Source: Arbacia lixula (lineage: Eukaryota; Echinodermata; Echinoidea; Arbacioida; Arbaciidae). From it: DNA of 64,000 nt. The stretch covers positions 6,406,288-6,470,287 of the forward strand of contig OZ022577.1 of the NCBI GenBank assembly GCA_963669155.1. Reading direction: 5' to 3'. This document shows, in pieces, positions 12,386 to 25,139 of this stretch (position 1 is the stretch's first letter; each line of letters opens with the position of its first letter). Below the pieces are notes generated by a model. It was not told where the DNA came from. It did not search any database and saw only the letters and a program-made list of their open reading frames with translations. The position numbers and the translations under genes were made by a program.

Positions 12386-13045
12386 GTGAGTACAGTTTAA
12401 ATTTCGCTAAATTGTCGAAAAATGGAATTTATTCATGATAAGTCATAGTGTTGTGGGAAATTTCCTTTAATTCCTTAACATTTTGAAATAACTGACCTAG
12501 GTTGTATATCATGAGATTATGGTGTAATCAACTCCTGCACTTTGAAAATGTTTTCATTGTCGAGAGTTGAATTTCGGCTGAATTTCCCGCCGACACCAAC
12601 GCACACGCAGCATCTTCCCCAGACTTTCGGGCAGATGTAGTCAATGCTATACTAGGATGTATTGAATTGTGTTAATGTCACCTGTGCCTCTTGCACGTGT
12701 TTTGGTGATCGGCCATAGGCTAGCGAGTAGTGCTTCCTAGTAGGGGTCCTTTAAAACTTTCATGCATACCTTTAATATTTCTGGACCAATGATTTATATA
12801 TTTATTCACATTTGTTTGGGTTTTTAAAAATAGAACTTGAACTTAATTGAACTATGTAACTCTATGAAGGATATGGACTCGCCACTCACCAGAGTCAGAC
12901 ATGAGTAGATCTAACCTTCCCATTCATTAAATGCCTCTCAATAGCCTAGAATGACAAGAATCACTATAAAAAGCACAAACAGTCGATTGAACTCTGGGGG
13001 ATTTTTTAATGTGATATAATTGTTTTTTTAAACGTTTTCTTCTAG

Positions 13046-13133
13046 ATTTTTCTACTACTTCGGCCTTCATGCCATGGATCTATTGATCTGATGCTAGCTA
13101 CTGAAGAGTGACGAGCAAAAAAAAAGGGCAAAG
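13046..13133 (+). other. Candidate 5'-UTR exon 2 of the transposase gene
   Basis: A segment preceded by a polypyrimidine acceptor (TTTTCTTCTAG) and followed by a consensus donor (AAAG|GTAAGA). It contains only very short upstream frames, so it would be untranslated. It fits between exon 1 and the first coding exon at 15005. Confidence 0.45.
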
Positions 13134-13270
13134 GTAAGAATAGAATCTAGACCTATATCTTTTCCAGAAAGGGGGGAGGGGATTGAAAGTCATCTGATAT
13201 AGATTTCCAGACACAGATTTTCCTTCAAAACTGAAATCTAATGTAGATGTAACGTTTGCATGGTGTCAAA

Positions 13271-14404
13271 CAGAGGCGTGGATCCTGGGGGGTGGGGCAG
13301 GGGGGAAGTTGCCCCCCCCCCCCCCAAGAAAATTTCGGGGGGCAAAGATACCATTTTGCCCCCCCCCCCCCCCATAATTTCCCAACAAAAAAAAAGAAAA
13401 AAGAAAAAGAAAGAGAATAGAAAGGAAAAGGAAGGAAGGTAGTGAAATGAAAGCGTAAAACAAGAAAAAATAAAGGAAATGGGACATTGGGAAGTGCTCG
13501 CTCGCTTCGCTCGCTCGCATTTAAGTATCTTAACCAATGCTGATGATAATTACTATTCTTATGAAAGGAAATCAGTTTGCATCTTCTGTTTCTATCTAAT
13601 GTTATACTATTCTTCTACTCATAGGAAGTAATATAACCAAACAAGATATCACTCCCAGAAATCGAGCGGCCAGTTCATCTAAAAAATAGATAAACTTTCA
13701 GGAGATAACGGCCTGGATTTTAAAAAAAACCGCAAAACAAAAACACATTTTCTTTAACTCGCTCGCTACTCTCACTGGTAAAAGCTAGATACAAGATGAT
13801 TTCGGGCAGCAAGTAGCTTATCATAGCAGCGAGATTCCAAAATATTATATTTAGGCAGCAAGGTGGGTGACAAAGATTTTGGGACGAATCCATATAATTT
13901 TGCTGGGATCGGTCGTTTGCTTTGCTCGCTATGGTAGAAAGAGAATGGATTCGGACTGCAAGCGAGGTAGCTATTATAAAACAGTTTCATATTCGTCACA
14001 CAGGTGATTGAATGTATTATTGAGATATCATACAGGCATGACAGGTTAATTCTGATGGTAATGATAATAATATCACATTTTTATCACAATATTATGATGA
14101 CGAAATAACACTTCTATCGTATGGAAAAGGGTATATTTTTCCTCGCTCGCTGCGCTTGTTCGTTTCATATTAATGGTTTTGAAAGCAAACAAATTGAGTG
14201 AGATGAGACCGAAAAGATAATGTAGATGTTTCATTGGCTCACAGCGCAATTTGCCGAAGGGTTTACTACATCTACCATAAAAGACTGTGTGCTTCCTCAC
14301 TCGCTTCGCTCGCTCATAATATTAAAAAACAGAGTGGTTTGGGGGCAGCAACAATGGACCAGCGATGTGACAAAATAGAGTTCATATGTGGCAGCAAGGT
14401 AACC

Positions 14405-14466
<62 letters not shown>

Positions 14467-14608
14467 TAGGTATCATTTATGCCTATATGAACACGAAACC
14501 CTTCTCTCATAACAAGAATTTTTTATTTTTTGCTTGCTCGCTTGGGTTCATCTCCGCTTGGTCGTCTTGCCCCCCCCCCCTCCCAATCCGAAAATGGATC
14601 GACGCGTC
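13271..14608. mobile_element. Nested TIR element with 10-bp TSD
   Basis: A 1.3-kb insertion is flanked by the direct repeat TGGTGTCAAA (13261-13270 and 14609-14618). Imperfect inverted ends read GAGGCGTGGATCC on the left and GACGCGTCGATCC as the reverse complement of the right end. It begins with poly-G/poly-C tracts and contains several CTCGCTTCGCTCGCTCG motifs (about 13498, 13755, 14143, 14297, 14530) and an (AT)n run at 14406-14463. It encodes no protein. It lies in an intron of the MULE transposase gene, so it landed inside the larger element. The superfamily is undetermined; MULE- or hAT-like nonautonomous elements are possible. Confidence 0.7.
14406..14463. repeat. (AT)n microsatellite
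   Basis: A pure AT run of almost 30 units inside the nested TIR element. Confidence 0.95.
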
Positions 14609-15959
14609 TGGTGTCAAAGGAAATGTAATGTGGATACATGAAGCAGCCTGTTCAAAGAGGTAGAGACAGTAATTCTGGAGAACAGGGGGCACCTACACTA
14701 CAGTATCCAGAGGGAATAATAATTGATACCTCCCTTGCTCTCTAGTCTTATTCATTTTAGAGGAACAATGAGATCAGGCTTATGTGTTCTCAGGCTGACA
14801 GTGAAACTACAGAAGAAATTTAGATGGTGGTTGGACAATTAGGATGGGGTGCGACCATTTCTTTTCACACTATTTGCTTAACTTTTTTTAAACCAAAAAA
14901 TTAGTAATGGGTAGGGAGGGGGATTAGTGACTAGCTTCACTGGACACCCTAGACTCTGTAGAGCCATCTTTACAAAATTGAAAAATATTTTCTTACTTTA
15001 TTAGCATCATGGATTGCCCATCTGATATGGATTGCTCATCCGATGAGGAAGGAAACATATTACCAAACCTTAGCTGCTCAAGAGCAGGAACAGAGCAAAG
15101 GTAAGAATTTCTATTTTTCTATCAGTTTTCTATCTTAATATCTAGAATACTTTATCCAACAATCCAGAAAAAACAAATTTTTAAGAAGTTATCTCTCAGT
15201 ATGCAGTTTGGAATCAAGGAAAGAGTTTTTTTAATTTTAAGCAGCTCTAAACAGAAAGAGAAAACTTGAAGGGAAAATATATAGGCTTCCACCTTCCATT
15301 CACTCACTGATTAAAGATCCTGCATGTGACTCATATAAACATTAATCATCAAACACATTCTACTTCCTGGATCTTTTCATTCTGAAGCAAACTTGTAGCA
15401 AGTATGGTCAGAATGGTTTAATTTCTTTTCAACTTAACAGGGGGTGGATATATATGACAATGTATTTGGTGCGATTTTATATGCTTTATAGCTCTTAAAT
15501 GTTTAAATCCATACTATAAGCAAATGTTTGATCAAGTTTTGGTTTGTACTTAGCAAGTAAATGGCTTCAAAAGTGAACTTAAAGTCTAATCTTTTGTTTT
15601 GTTTTGTTTTGTATAGTACCACTTCAACACTCTCATCTGATGACAACAAAGAGATAGATCTAGATGACATGCCAAGCTGCTCTACTGCAAGAGTTCAGGA
15701 AAGGTAGGAAAACAGATATCTCTTATTGAAGTTCTCAGCAACCATCCATGAAGATCATTCTTCACAGTGTATTTGAAGCTGATTTCTCTATTGATGCTAA
15801 GAATGTGAATACAGTGGAATGGGTTTACTAGGTATATGCTGTGTAGACAGCAGGCCTTAACTATTATATTCAGATTTACATTTTGGATTTTACTCTGTTT
15901 TAATCTGTTTTGTCCTTAAACTGTAATGATGTAACCCTTTCATGCCATTGTCAAATCAT

Positions 15960-16600
15960 TTGAGAGAATAATACTCCGCCTCCGCCCACCGTAGGTGGTT
16001 GCCAGAGGCATTATGTTTTCGGGTCGTCCGTCCGTCCGTACATCCGTCCGTCCGTCCGTTCCGTTTTCGTTCTCGCGATAACTTAAGAACCGTTTGACGG
16101 ATCAGCTTCAAACTTGGGTCATGTGTGCATATGGGAGGGACAATGATCTGCTTAGATTTTGGAGTCTCAAGGTCCAAGGTCAAGGTCATAGAGGTAATAA
16201 TACACATAAAAATGGCTCGTTCTCGCAATAACTTGAGAACCATTTGACAGATTGACTTCAAACTTGGCTCATGTATGCACATGGAAGGGACAATGATCTG
16301 ATTAGATTTTGGGGTCACAAGGCCAAAGGTCAAAGGTCAGAGAGGTCGTTATGTACATAGAAATGCTTCGTTTTCACCATAACTCAACAACCATTCGAGC
16401 GATCAACCTCAAACTTAGCACATGTATGCATATGGGAGAGACAGTGATCTGATAAGATTTGAGGGTCACAAGGTCAAAGGTCAAGGTCAAAGATGTCATT
16501 GTATAAATGAAAATAAATCAACATGAAGTGCCATTTATTTCTGATTTGGTAATGGCGGAGGCATAAAGTTCGACCACGCGTGGTCGAAGATTCATCTAGT
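15960..16600. repeat. Dispersed repeat with 150-bp internal tandem units
   Basis: The left end (CTCCGCCTCCGCCC, then a CCGT/CCGTCCGT run) and right end (GGCGGAGGCATAAAGTTCGA) enclose three tandem units starting near 16068, 16217 and 16368. Each reads TCGTT(C/T)TC..ATAACT..AGAACC..., ACAATGATCTG and a run of AGGTCAAAGGTCA. The units are about 150 bp and diverged. The element lies in a transposase intron and does not encode a protein. The AGGTCA half-sites form perfect DR1 nuclear-receptor-type motifs in units 2 and 3. Confidence 0.75.
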
Positions 16601-16604
16601 TTTT

Positions 16605-16920
16605 TTATGCCTCCATCCTCGGAGATGTGTGCTGGAGGCATTATGTTTTATGTTAGTCCTTCTGTTCCGTTTTTGTTCTTGCAATAACTTAAGAACCATT
16701 GAATGTATCAACTTGTGTATATATTGGAGTGATGATGGTCTCATTAGTTTTTTGGGCAGAGGTCAAAGGTCACATACATGGAAATGACTTGTTGTCATGG
16801 TAACCTTATATGGGAGTGACAATGATCCTCTTAGATTATCAGAGTTTTTGAAAGATTTCCATGAATGTGTGATATGAGACAAGGGCGAAGGCATTAATTT
16901 GGACTGTGCACAGCGGAGAA
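16605..16920. repeat. Second, truncated copy of the GAGGCATTATG repeat
   Basis: TATGCCTCCATCCTCGG...GGAGGCATTATGTTTT, then TTCTTGCAATAACTTAAGAACC and GGTCAAAGGTCA, repeats the plan of the element at 15960-16600 but with only about one internal unit and more decay. Confidence 0.65.
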
Positions 16921-19900
16921 TCCATGTATTTTTTTTTTGTCTGGTTGTTGAGGCATTGGTATTAATTAAAGGCAAGGACCCAGTTTCATTTCCCAGAGGA
17001 GCCATTTTTCAACCTTTGCAAAAAAATTTTAAAAAGGGGGGTAGGACACTATTATCATTCAACTGATTTCACATTTATTTATTTTTTATCAAGGAAAGTT
17101 GCAAAGCTGTATATTCACAGAAATGCACAATGCACACGAGTTTAGAGCGTAGCTTCTAATTGGTTCCTCTTTTATTATGCCATGCTTTTAATTAGCATAT
17201 TCTTCTTCAGGGCTTTTATTAAGGCTTGGCCTTATTATTAAGCTTGGCCCAGTAAAAGTTAAACATTACCATGAGGTGCCAATGGCATTCTGTTCAGGCA
17301 TTTCTTTCCCTACAATGAAAAAGAAATGAATTTTCAACTGTATTTACATGTATATTGAAATTAGTCTTTGTAAGTGAACTTAGTCCATAGTCCAAATTCT
17401 TTTGTTTTCTTATATATAGCACTATAATCATTTCATCGGATGACATCGAGATAGATGACATGCCAAGCTACTCTACTGCAAGAGTTCAGGAAAGGTAGGG
17501 AAAAGGATCTCTTATTGAATTTTTCAGCAAGTATCACACATGAAGAAATTTTCTCCACAATAATGGAATGATGAGATTAGAATATAAGTTGTATCTTAAA
17601 GAAAAGCCAGTAGCCAAAAAAGAGAAGTAATCTGACCGTTTGAGAATGGCTAGTAATATCAAGGAGGTTTACTTGGGGTCATGGCTTTTTCTGTGGTGTA
17701 ATTTTCTTAGTGATGAAATAAGGGTCAGATATTACAGCTTTTCATGTGCCCAGTACATGGTTTAAAGGGGAAACACAATAAACCTTTGTGCCTTTAATGA
17801 ATAGTTATTTCAATGTACCGGTATTTAAAACCATTTTCTCTTTTCACATAAACTGAATCCATTGGAATTGGTTTATTATTTAGAGATAGACAGCAGACTG
17901 TTCCATCTTGATTTTTTTTTTTAATTTTAGCATTTCAATTTATTTATTCAGTCTGTTGATTTCATTGAACTATATCATGATTCAACCTGCCCCCCCCCCC
18001 CCCCGCAGTATTGATGGTTCACAATATAGTTTAGTAGGCCTAATAATGGGATAAGCGCTGTATGTCATTGTTACACATGTATTTTCTAAGAATGTCTGCA
18101 TTGGAAAAAAAATGTATTGACACGTTTATTAATAAATGGCTTTAAAAGTGAACTTATATTCCATTCTTTTGTTTTCATACACATAGCACTATAATCATTT
18201 CATCTGATGATGAGGCAGATGACATGCCAAGCTGTTCTACTGCAAGAGTTCAGAAAAGGTAGAAATGTATAGCTATATCTCTAAATTATTGAAGTTTCCA
18301 GCTACCACAGATCACTTGTGTGTAACTTTGAGATTTACTGCAAAATATATCTCCCAAATTAAGTGTTTGGTTATGGGAACCTGGTGGTCCCTGCATCAAG
18401 CATATGGGAAATACAAAGTTAAATACTCAACAGGTTATCTTACTCTTTTGAACACACGAATCATTGCCAAATTATTAATGAAAGTAAATATGATATTGGA
18501 GGAATGACCTTTATTTAGAATATATCTATTCCAAAGGGACAATTGAAATGTAATGGAGTAACTGAATGTGTCACCTGATTACTGTGATGTGGTATATTGG
18601 CCCTCCCATTTCCTGAAACAGGCAAGATAAGCAAGTTCTTATACATGTATTTCTTTTTCTGGATGTCTTGTACAACATTCCATTTAGATAATAAACTTGA
18701 ACTGACAGTATTATTATGGATAGGGGGGATACTAGGGGAAAAGAATTGGTTATCGATGTCACCCGTGATAGAATATTAATGTAAAGGGAATATGTGTTCT
18801 ATATTATGTTTGCAGAACTGCACGTATGAAGTTCAATACACTTTAATAGAATTTGTTTGTTTCTGTCACCAGGTCTCGGCCAGAGTTCATTCAGCCGAAT
18901 GAACCGAAGCGTGTGAAGACAGCCAACAGCCAGTTTGAATGTATGCTTTATCGGGAGAAATGCCATGCCATCAAAGCGAGCAAAGCTTTCTTCAGGGATA
19001 GCACAAGTGTAGCTTCACTGATGCTATCCACAGCTACCAAGGTAAACACTGGTGTTCCAGTAGCATGTGACGATGAATTCGCCTTTCTTGTGGATACTTC
19101 CAGTCTTGAATTTGAACAGGACCTTACATGCGACGAGACCGGCAAATACAAAAAACCCAGTTATTCCCGATGTGAGTTGGCCGTGGATGGTGAACACAAC
19201 ATATTTGGGTTAAAAATGGGTCCCAAGACTGGTACTGAAAGATACACACTTCTCCGGAGGTATTATCCCCACCGTGATACCCCTGGATTTTTCAGGACAA
19301 TATATGAGCTACAAAGGGATGGAGTGCAGAAATGTCCAGTCGTCTTAATACGATATGAGTGGAGAGGACAGAAGACAGCATTAAGAATGACGGCTCATGG
19401 TCACTGCAGACAGAATGATAGCCCCTTCATCCGATCAAAGAAGGCCTTGATTGAAGAACTGAAGAAGCCATCATGACAGTCAGCACAGGACAAGCTGAAC
19501 GAGAAGTTCAAAATGCAGGGTGGTAGTGTGGGAGTAGATGCATTTTCGTCATTGCCTCGTGACAGGCAGCAGATCTACCGGCACGGTACAGGAGGGAAGA
19601 AGCAAACTGATTTCAACAAACTAATTGAGAAGAATGCATCTGGAGAATTTGTAAGGAGTGTTGAATTCATCAATGATAAGTCCAAAGGCCCTTATCCTAG
19701 ATGTGTCGTTTACACAAATAAACAAATCGAAGACATGAAGAGATATTGTTCAGCAGGCAGTATCATTTCGTTTGATGGTACATTTGACCTTGGTCAAATG
19801 TATGTCACTGTTGCGTCATACAGACATCAAGATTTTCTGAATAAACGGAATGAAAAAAATGTACTCATGCCAGGCCCAGTATTGCTGCATGCAAGAAGAG

Positions 19901-21427
19901 ATACTGAAACGTATCAGTACTTTGGACACCAGATTTCCAAAGCTCTGGGAAATGAACATGTACCCTTTTTCGGGACAGATGGGGAGAGTGCAATGTACAA
20001 GGGTCTGAAAAGCTCACCAAGCTTTTCCAATTCCAAACATCTTCTCTGCATGATCCATCACAAAAGAAACGTGGAAAGCAAGCTTGAGAAACTTGGAGTG
20101 CACAAGAACACTGCAAAAATTCTCAGATCGATCTATGGGGAAGAAGTCCATGAAGCACGTTACGAGGGACTTGTAGACAGCAGTAGTGACAAGGAGTATG
20201 AAGAGGCTCTTCTCAATTGGTCTACCAAATGGGACCAAATGGAAACAGAAGAGACAGGAAGGCCTCCTGCATTTGCGAATTGGTTCAAGCAATACAAATC
20301 CCAAGAGGTGAAAGAATGCATGTTGAAACCATTAAGGCAGCAAGCAGGAATGGGAGACCCACCGCGCCAGTATAGTACGAATGATTGTGAGTGTATGAAT
20401 TCTATGCTGTCCAAGTGGATTGGTGGCAAGAAGTAATGGAACGATCTTGTCGATAGCCTTGAGGACTTTGTCAAGTCAAAGTACACAGAACTGGAAATGT
20501 CAATCATAGGCTTAGGTGAGAGACGACCAGCCAAGAAGTGTCTTGAAAGAACACCATTGGAATGGTCTCATATGAAGTCAGAGGAAAAGAGAGTATTACT
20601 AGAGAGAGCGAATCTTAGTGTACCAGAACAGTCAGCTAAGGAGCTTTCAATATCTCCAGAAGAAAGTGGAATCGGAGGATTTACTCAGTATGAATTGCAA
20701 GCTGTCTGGAGCAAGGCTGGTAAGATCATTGATTGTAGTCATAGCATCGTTGACTTTCCATCTACCAGTTCTCAATCCATTTGCTTTGATGGAAAGGATC
20801 ACCTCAAGGTGTCATGGCACAATGACTTGTATGTTTGTGACAGGCAATGCAGATCATTCATCCTACACAATCGTCTGTTTTGCAAACATACCTTAGCAGT
20901 TGCTGAACAAAAGGACAAATTGGCAGCCTTCCTCTGCAGAGTCAATACTAAAAAGAGAGCATCATCTGTTAATCTAGCCAATGACGTCCTCCAGAAACAA
21001 TGCTCTGACAGTGGTAAAAAAAAAGAGTGCAACTAAGAGAAGAGGTGGCAATAACAAAGTGTCCCAACCTGTCACAACAGTTATCCCCAAGCCCAGTCAA
21101 GAACAGCCTTTCTGCATTGCTCGTAAAGTGGGTGTCATCAAACGCTGCTATGGATGCAAGCAGGAGTTTGGACAGAAGATGAATATGCCTCCACATGATA
21201 TAGTGTTGAAGAAAATAGACATCAGAGAGTGGGTGGACAAACTGACAGGTTCTGTCATGCTTTCAAAGAGCCTTGTACCTACATATTACCATTTCAAACT
21301 GAATTGTCTGAGAATAACCTATCCTTATACTGAATTGAAGGACATAATTGAGCATGATGAAGTTCTTGAGCATTTGAACCCCGACCACAAAGTTATTCTG
21401 AGAAATTTTGGTCTTGATATTGCCTAA

Positions 21428-22848
21428 ATAATGAAGATGTGTACATGCAGAACAAACACTCAAATACCATGAGAATTAACAACTGTTATTTGGTTGTTAG
21501 AGAGAGAATACTTACTGTACAAGAAAAAATAGTACTGAACAGTGGTAGGATGGTAAGTGCAAAAACCTCTTGCAAAGATACACTGTCACTGCCATACTTA
21601 CTCACATTATACTACTTCAATAATGAGTTATGTGAGAGGTTTACATCGATTCCATAGCTTGTTCTTTTCTTGAATAAGTATACAGAATGAAAGTTGGGTA
21701 GATACACTGTTATAACAGTTGGAAATAATTAAGCTTTTATCTTTATCTTAGGGTGAGTAGCATGGCTATTTTGTTTACCATTTATATCTATCATTTAACC
21801 AATGTAATATTAATATACAAAATGTGAAAAATAATATTTGTAAAGACCTCTTTAAGTGTGCAGGTCCCTAATTTTTCTTGCATTGGCAGCAGGCCATTTT
21901 ATATGTGGTCAACAATTGATTGGCTGTATCACTCTTTTAGCTTCTGGTTATTTGATGTTTGTATTAATCAGCTTAAAACTTAAACACAGATTAAATTGAT
22001 ACCATCGAAGGTTTGTCTGTTCCTTCCATTGAGGCTAATCATATTATTGATCTTGATTTTTAAGGGTTAAGTCATGTAATACATGTATATGTCAGTAGAT
22101 ATTACATGTATATTGTCTCCTGTATAATGTATTGTTAATGCTATAACAAAGCATCTTGATTTGAAGCCTAAAGTCAAGTTTATTATTTGGGTTCAAGTAT
22201 CACATACAGTTCAGGATTGCATTTGTAACACTGTTGAAGTTAATTTCATACTTTTATGAACACATGAAGTGACATGAACATTTTACCACTCTAGTCTAGT
22301 ACATGTACTACATATAAAATGTCTTCTGAATTATAAATCTGTCTTTCGGATTTTATCTAAACATACATTGTATGCCTGAGTAGCAATGTTAAGTTCATAT
22401 AAAGTACATGACATCGTTGTTTTATATTTCACTTTTTTTTTATTGTTTAATGGATCTTGAGTGGTGTCCATCCATCTGGGATGGTAATGGAGACTTGATG
22501 GTTTGATCTTGAGTTTTGACCTTACTTGGAAGGTATATGATGGGGAGCCCATGCCAGAGTAGAAGGTTACCTCAAGGTCAAGGTACTCTACAGGAAGCAT
22601 ACACTTTAAGTTTCTGTTTTTATTGTTGGGGTAGATAACTTCACAATAAACCTTAAATGGACCTCTACTTGGTGAAAGCTAGGTCGTAGAAGTACATTTA
22701 AATAGGTTAGAGATCAAATGAGGTCAATATATGTATTAAAATTTACCAGCAAGCACACAACCTAGGCAGTTAGACACATTATTGGACACATTGTTACACT
22801 TGTGACTTGACTGGTTACTAATATTTTTAGTCATTGTGTGCATGAGAT
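21428..22848. other. AT-rich 3' flank of the transposase gene
   Basis: No coding signature. It probably includes the transposase 3' UTR, with AATAAA at 22645-22650 as a candidate poly(A) signal. Short AGGTCA-type half-sites occur near 22573. Confidence 0.4.
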
Positions 22849-23330
22849 CATGGGCGGAAATCCCGGGGGGACGGGGGGGGTCGCGTCCCCCCCACCATTT
22901 GGAAAGGGGGGGACACAATATCAAATGTTCCCCCCCCCCACTATTTTCTGTCTGATTGAATTTTTTTCGAAAAACGTCATAACCCCCCCCCCCCCCCCCA
23001 CCACCACCATTTCGAAGGGGGGGGGGGACACAATATCAAATGTCCCCCCCCCCACTATTTTCGGTCGTGTACCCCAACGAGACTGGGCGGATTAATTTTT
23101 TTTCGAAAAACGTCATCACCCCCCCCCCCCGCCCCCCCTCCCCCCCCCCCCCTCCCCCCCCCCCACTGAGAGCATTTTCAGAGACTGGGCGGGATACAAA
23201 AAAATGAAGGAAAAAAAACACCTCCCAAAATTCCCATCACTAACCCCCCCCCCCCCCCCCCCCCCCCGCTCAGCTACTTATTGAGAAAAAACATGTCCCC
23301 TCCACCTTCGGGGAGCGATTTCCGCCCATG
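22849..23330. mobile_element. Nonautonomous element with CATGGGCGGAAATC ends, copy 1
   Basis: The left end CATGGGCGGAAATC is the exact inverse of the right end GATTTCCGCCCATG. The interior is poly-C/poly-G rich and partly duplicated: ACACAATATCAAATG followed by poly-C and ACTATTTTC occurs twice, near 22914 and 23029. No protein is encoded. A shorter copy with the same ends and the same internal order is at 34076-34377. No clear target duplication is visible. Confidence 0.75.
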
Positions 23331-25130
23331 CCCGTGACTATTTCGGAAAGGCATATATGGATTCATCTGTTCGAGTGTCACGTGATAAATTTGACTACTA
23401 TGGGGTCGTGTAGCCCGACAATGTTGTCGAACTGCTAGCATGGTTAATCTTGTAATTCTGTGACTTGAGACGGAACGTTGGATGGTTGAACAGGGTGTGA
23501 TAAATCATCCACGGTTTTTGTAGCCTTATAATTTTATTCACGGTACAGATTTGTACTTGATATCAAAATATTGAATTGAATTTTTGATGGCAAACAAGTA
23601 TGTTAGTTTGCAAAGTACTGGATGTATACTAGATCTTATAGTCAATATGCGAAGTTTATGAGAATTTGGGTGACAAATAAAAAAGAAAAATCTAATTTCC
23701 ACCAGGTTGTATTTCCGAATAGACTGGTAATGTAACGGCCCAATGATAATGTGAAAACGTAATTCATTCAGTGTCATTTCCCACGCTACGCAACACGTTG
23801 TAATTCATGAGTCTACTGTTCGCCAAGCATTTGCAGAATGAATAACAGGGGTATCTGTGACGTTGTGAATTCAATTCACTCTCCGTGCTTCCCGTCAAAT
23901 AAATAACATAATCAAGTTTAAGAGGGAATAAAACGAACGTCTTGTAATTGAAACACATGTGTCCCGTTGCAATTTTCTTACCTTTGCCATGCTTTTGGCA
24001 TCATTCATGAACAATTATTATCATTACAAACACAATGTGGCTAGTGAAGTGTACCAGTGTATTTTATACAATGCCTGCTACCATGACAGCGATTACTCTT
24101 TTTCTTCATGTATAACATAGAAAGGCTTGAAACTGCTTGATAAATCGAATAATTATTCGAAATTGTTCATTAAGCTATTCGCAGATATAATGTCAAAGAA
24201 GCAATTTATTCATTTGAATAATGACGTGCAATTCCCTCCAAAATGTGCATTAATGATTTAGATTACTCGTGTGTTTAATGAAGGGAAACAAAAATTTTTG
24301 GAGTTGTATGGCGATTTCAATCGCTAATTGCAATGCGTTTTGGGGTTCGTTGCATCCTTCTTAAGTAGTCAGACTTCATCGCTTATACAGAACAGAATCC
24401 TCCGTATTATGTGCCAGTTCTCATTACCTTGAATCTTCGTTACCCCTGTTTGAACGTTGCTTAATGTTTTTGATATGAATACGATGCAAATTGCCTGTTT
24501 AATGCGTAGATACTTTTCAAACCTAATATCTCATACACATGTTTTCATTGAATGCTGAAATTCATCAGTACAATACCTTTTTAACCTGTAAAATTCCACA
24601 TGGGGAAAGTTAAATACAAAATACTCTTTCCAAATCAGCCCGTTGTTTAGGTCCAGTAACCTAGATTTTATTACCAGCCCACATTCAGAATGCTTAGTTT
24701 CGTAATTCTTTTAAAATCAACTTATAAACAGTGTCAAAATAAAATGTAAGCCAAATTACAAATGTTAACTGACTGGCAATGGAAGCCACGTTGCTCAGTA
24801 ATGTGTTTCTTTTGTAATAGCTTTAAACACCACATGGCCGAGTTAATTCGACTCATCTTCTAAAAGCCCTTATACCATATGTTTTATAATACAGGTAACC
24901 TAGGCTCTGTGGCGCACGGATGCATCGCATTCTTAATTCTTTTGTCTATCCTTTTCGTAGCTAGGAGCCGTGCCTAATCTATTGTTACCTGCGTTTTTTT
25001 TTTCGGTTTGCCGGATTTTGCCCTAAGGGTATTATGTAATAGTAAGTGACGAGACACATATGGGAGAACATGATTGGTAGATTTTGTTTTGGTATGATGG
25101 AACGAGGGTCCGAGGGTACATGAGTTTGAG
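23331..25130. other. AT-rich DNA within the MULE, no gene recognised
   Basis: Unique-looking AT-rich sequence without coding signatures, exon-like blocks or recognisable repeats. Confidence 0.45.
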
Positions 25131-25139
25131 GGAGTGGTG

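Larger units (their letters stand above)
15005..18258 (+). other. Four tandemly duplicated N-terminal exons of the transposase
   Basis: Four small exons (15005-15100 with the ATG at 15009, 15617-15703, 17420-17494, 18187-18258) are each bounded by AG acceptors and GTAAG/GTAG(G/A) donors, and all introns are phase 2. Exons 2-4 are clear duplicates, sharing SSDD, then DMPS(C/Y)STARVQ. Exon 1 is a diverged relative (CSSDEEG...LSCSRAGTEQ). The last two encode a triple isoleucine followed by SSDD, resembling a SUMO-interaction motif. Because the introns are all in the same phase, any subset can be skipped without shifting the frame, so the number of motifs could vary between transcripts. Confidence 0.75.
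15009..21427 (+). pseudogene. MULE-family transposase gene, five coding exons, broken
   Basis: Proposed exons are 15009-15100, 15617-15703, 17420-17494, 18187-18258 and 18873-21427, giving about 960 codons if intact. Residues 1-109 are an acidic, Ser-rich region of repeated exons. The last exon contains a conserved N-terminal region (YTLLRRYYP, then IRYEWRGQK), then a catalytic core: Asp410 in SFDGTFDLG, Asp478 in FGTDGESAM, a CxxxH-like CMIHHKR at 501, and Glu615 in NDCECMNSM. A SWIM-like zinc motif (C764, C768, C779, H781) follows, and a C-terminal region carries RCYGC. These are hallmarks of Mutator-like DDE transposases, which cut and paste the element in the nucleus. The copy is disabled by TGA at 19474-19476, TAA at 20434-20436 and one extra A in the A9 run at 21016-21024. 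A possible poly(A) signal AATAAA lies at 22645. Confidence 0.85.
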
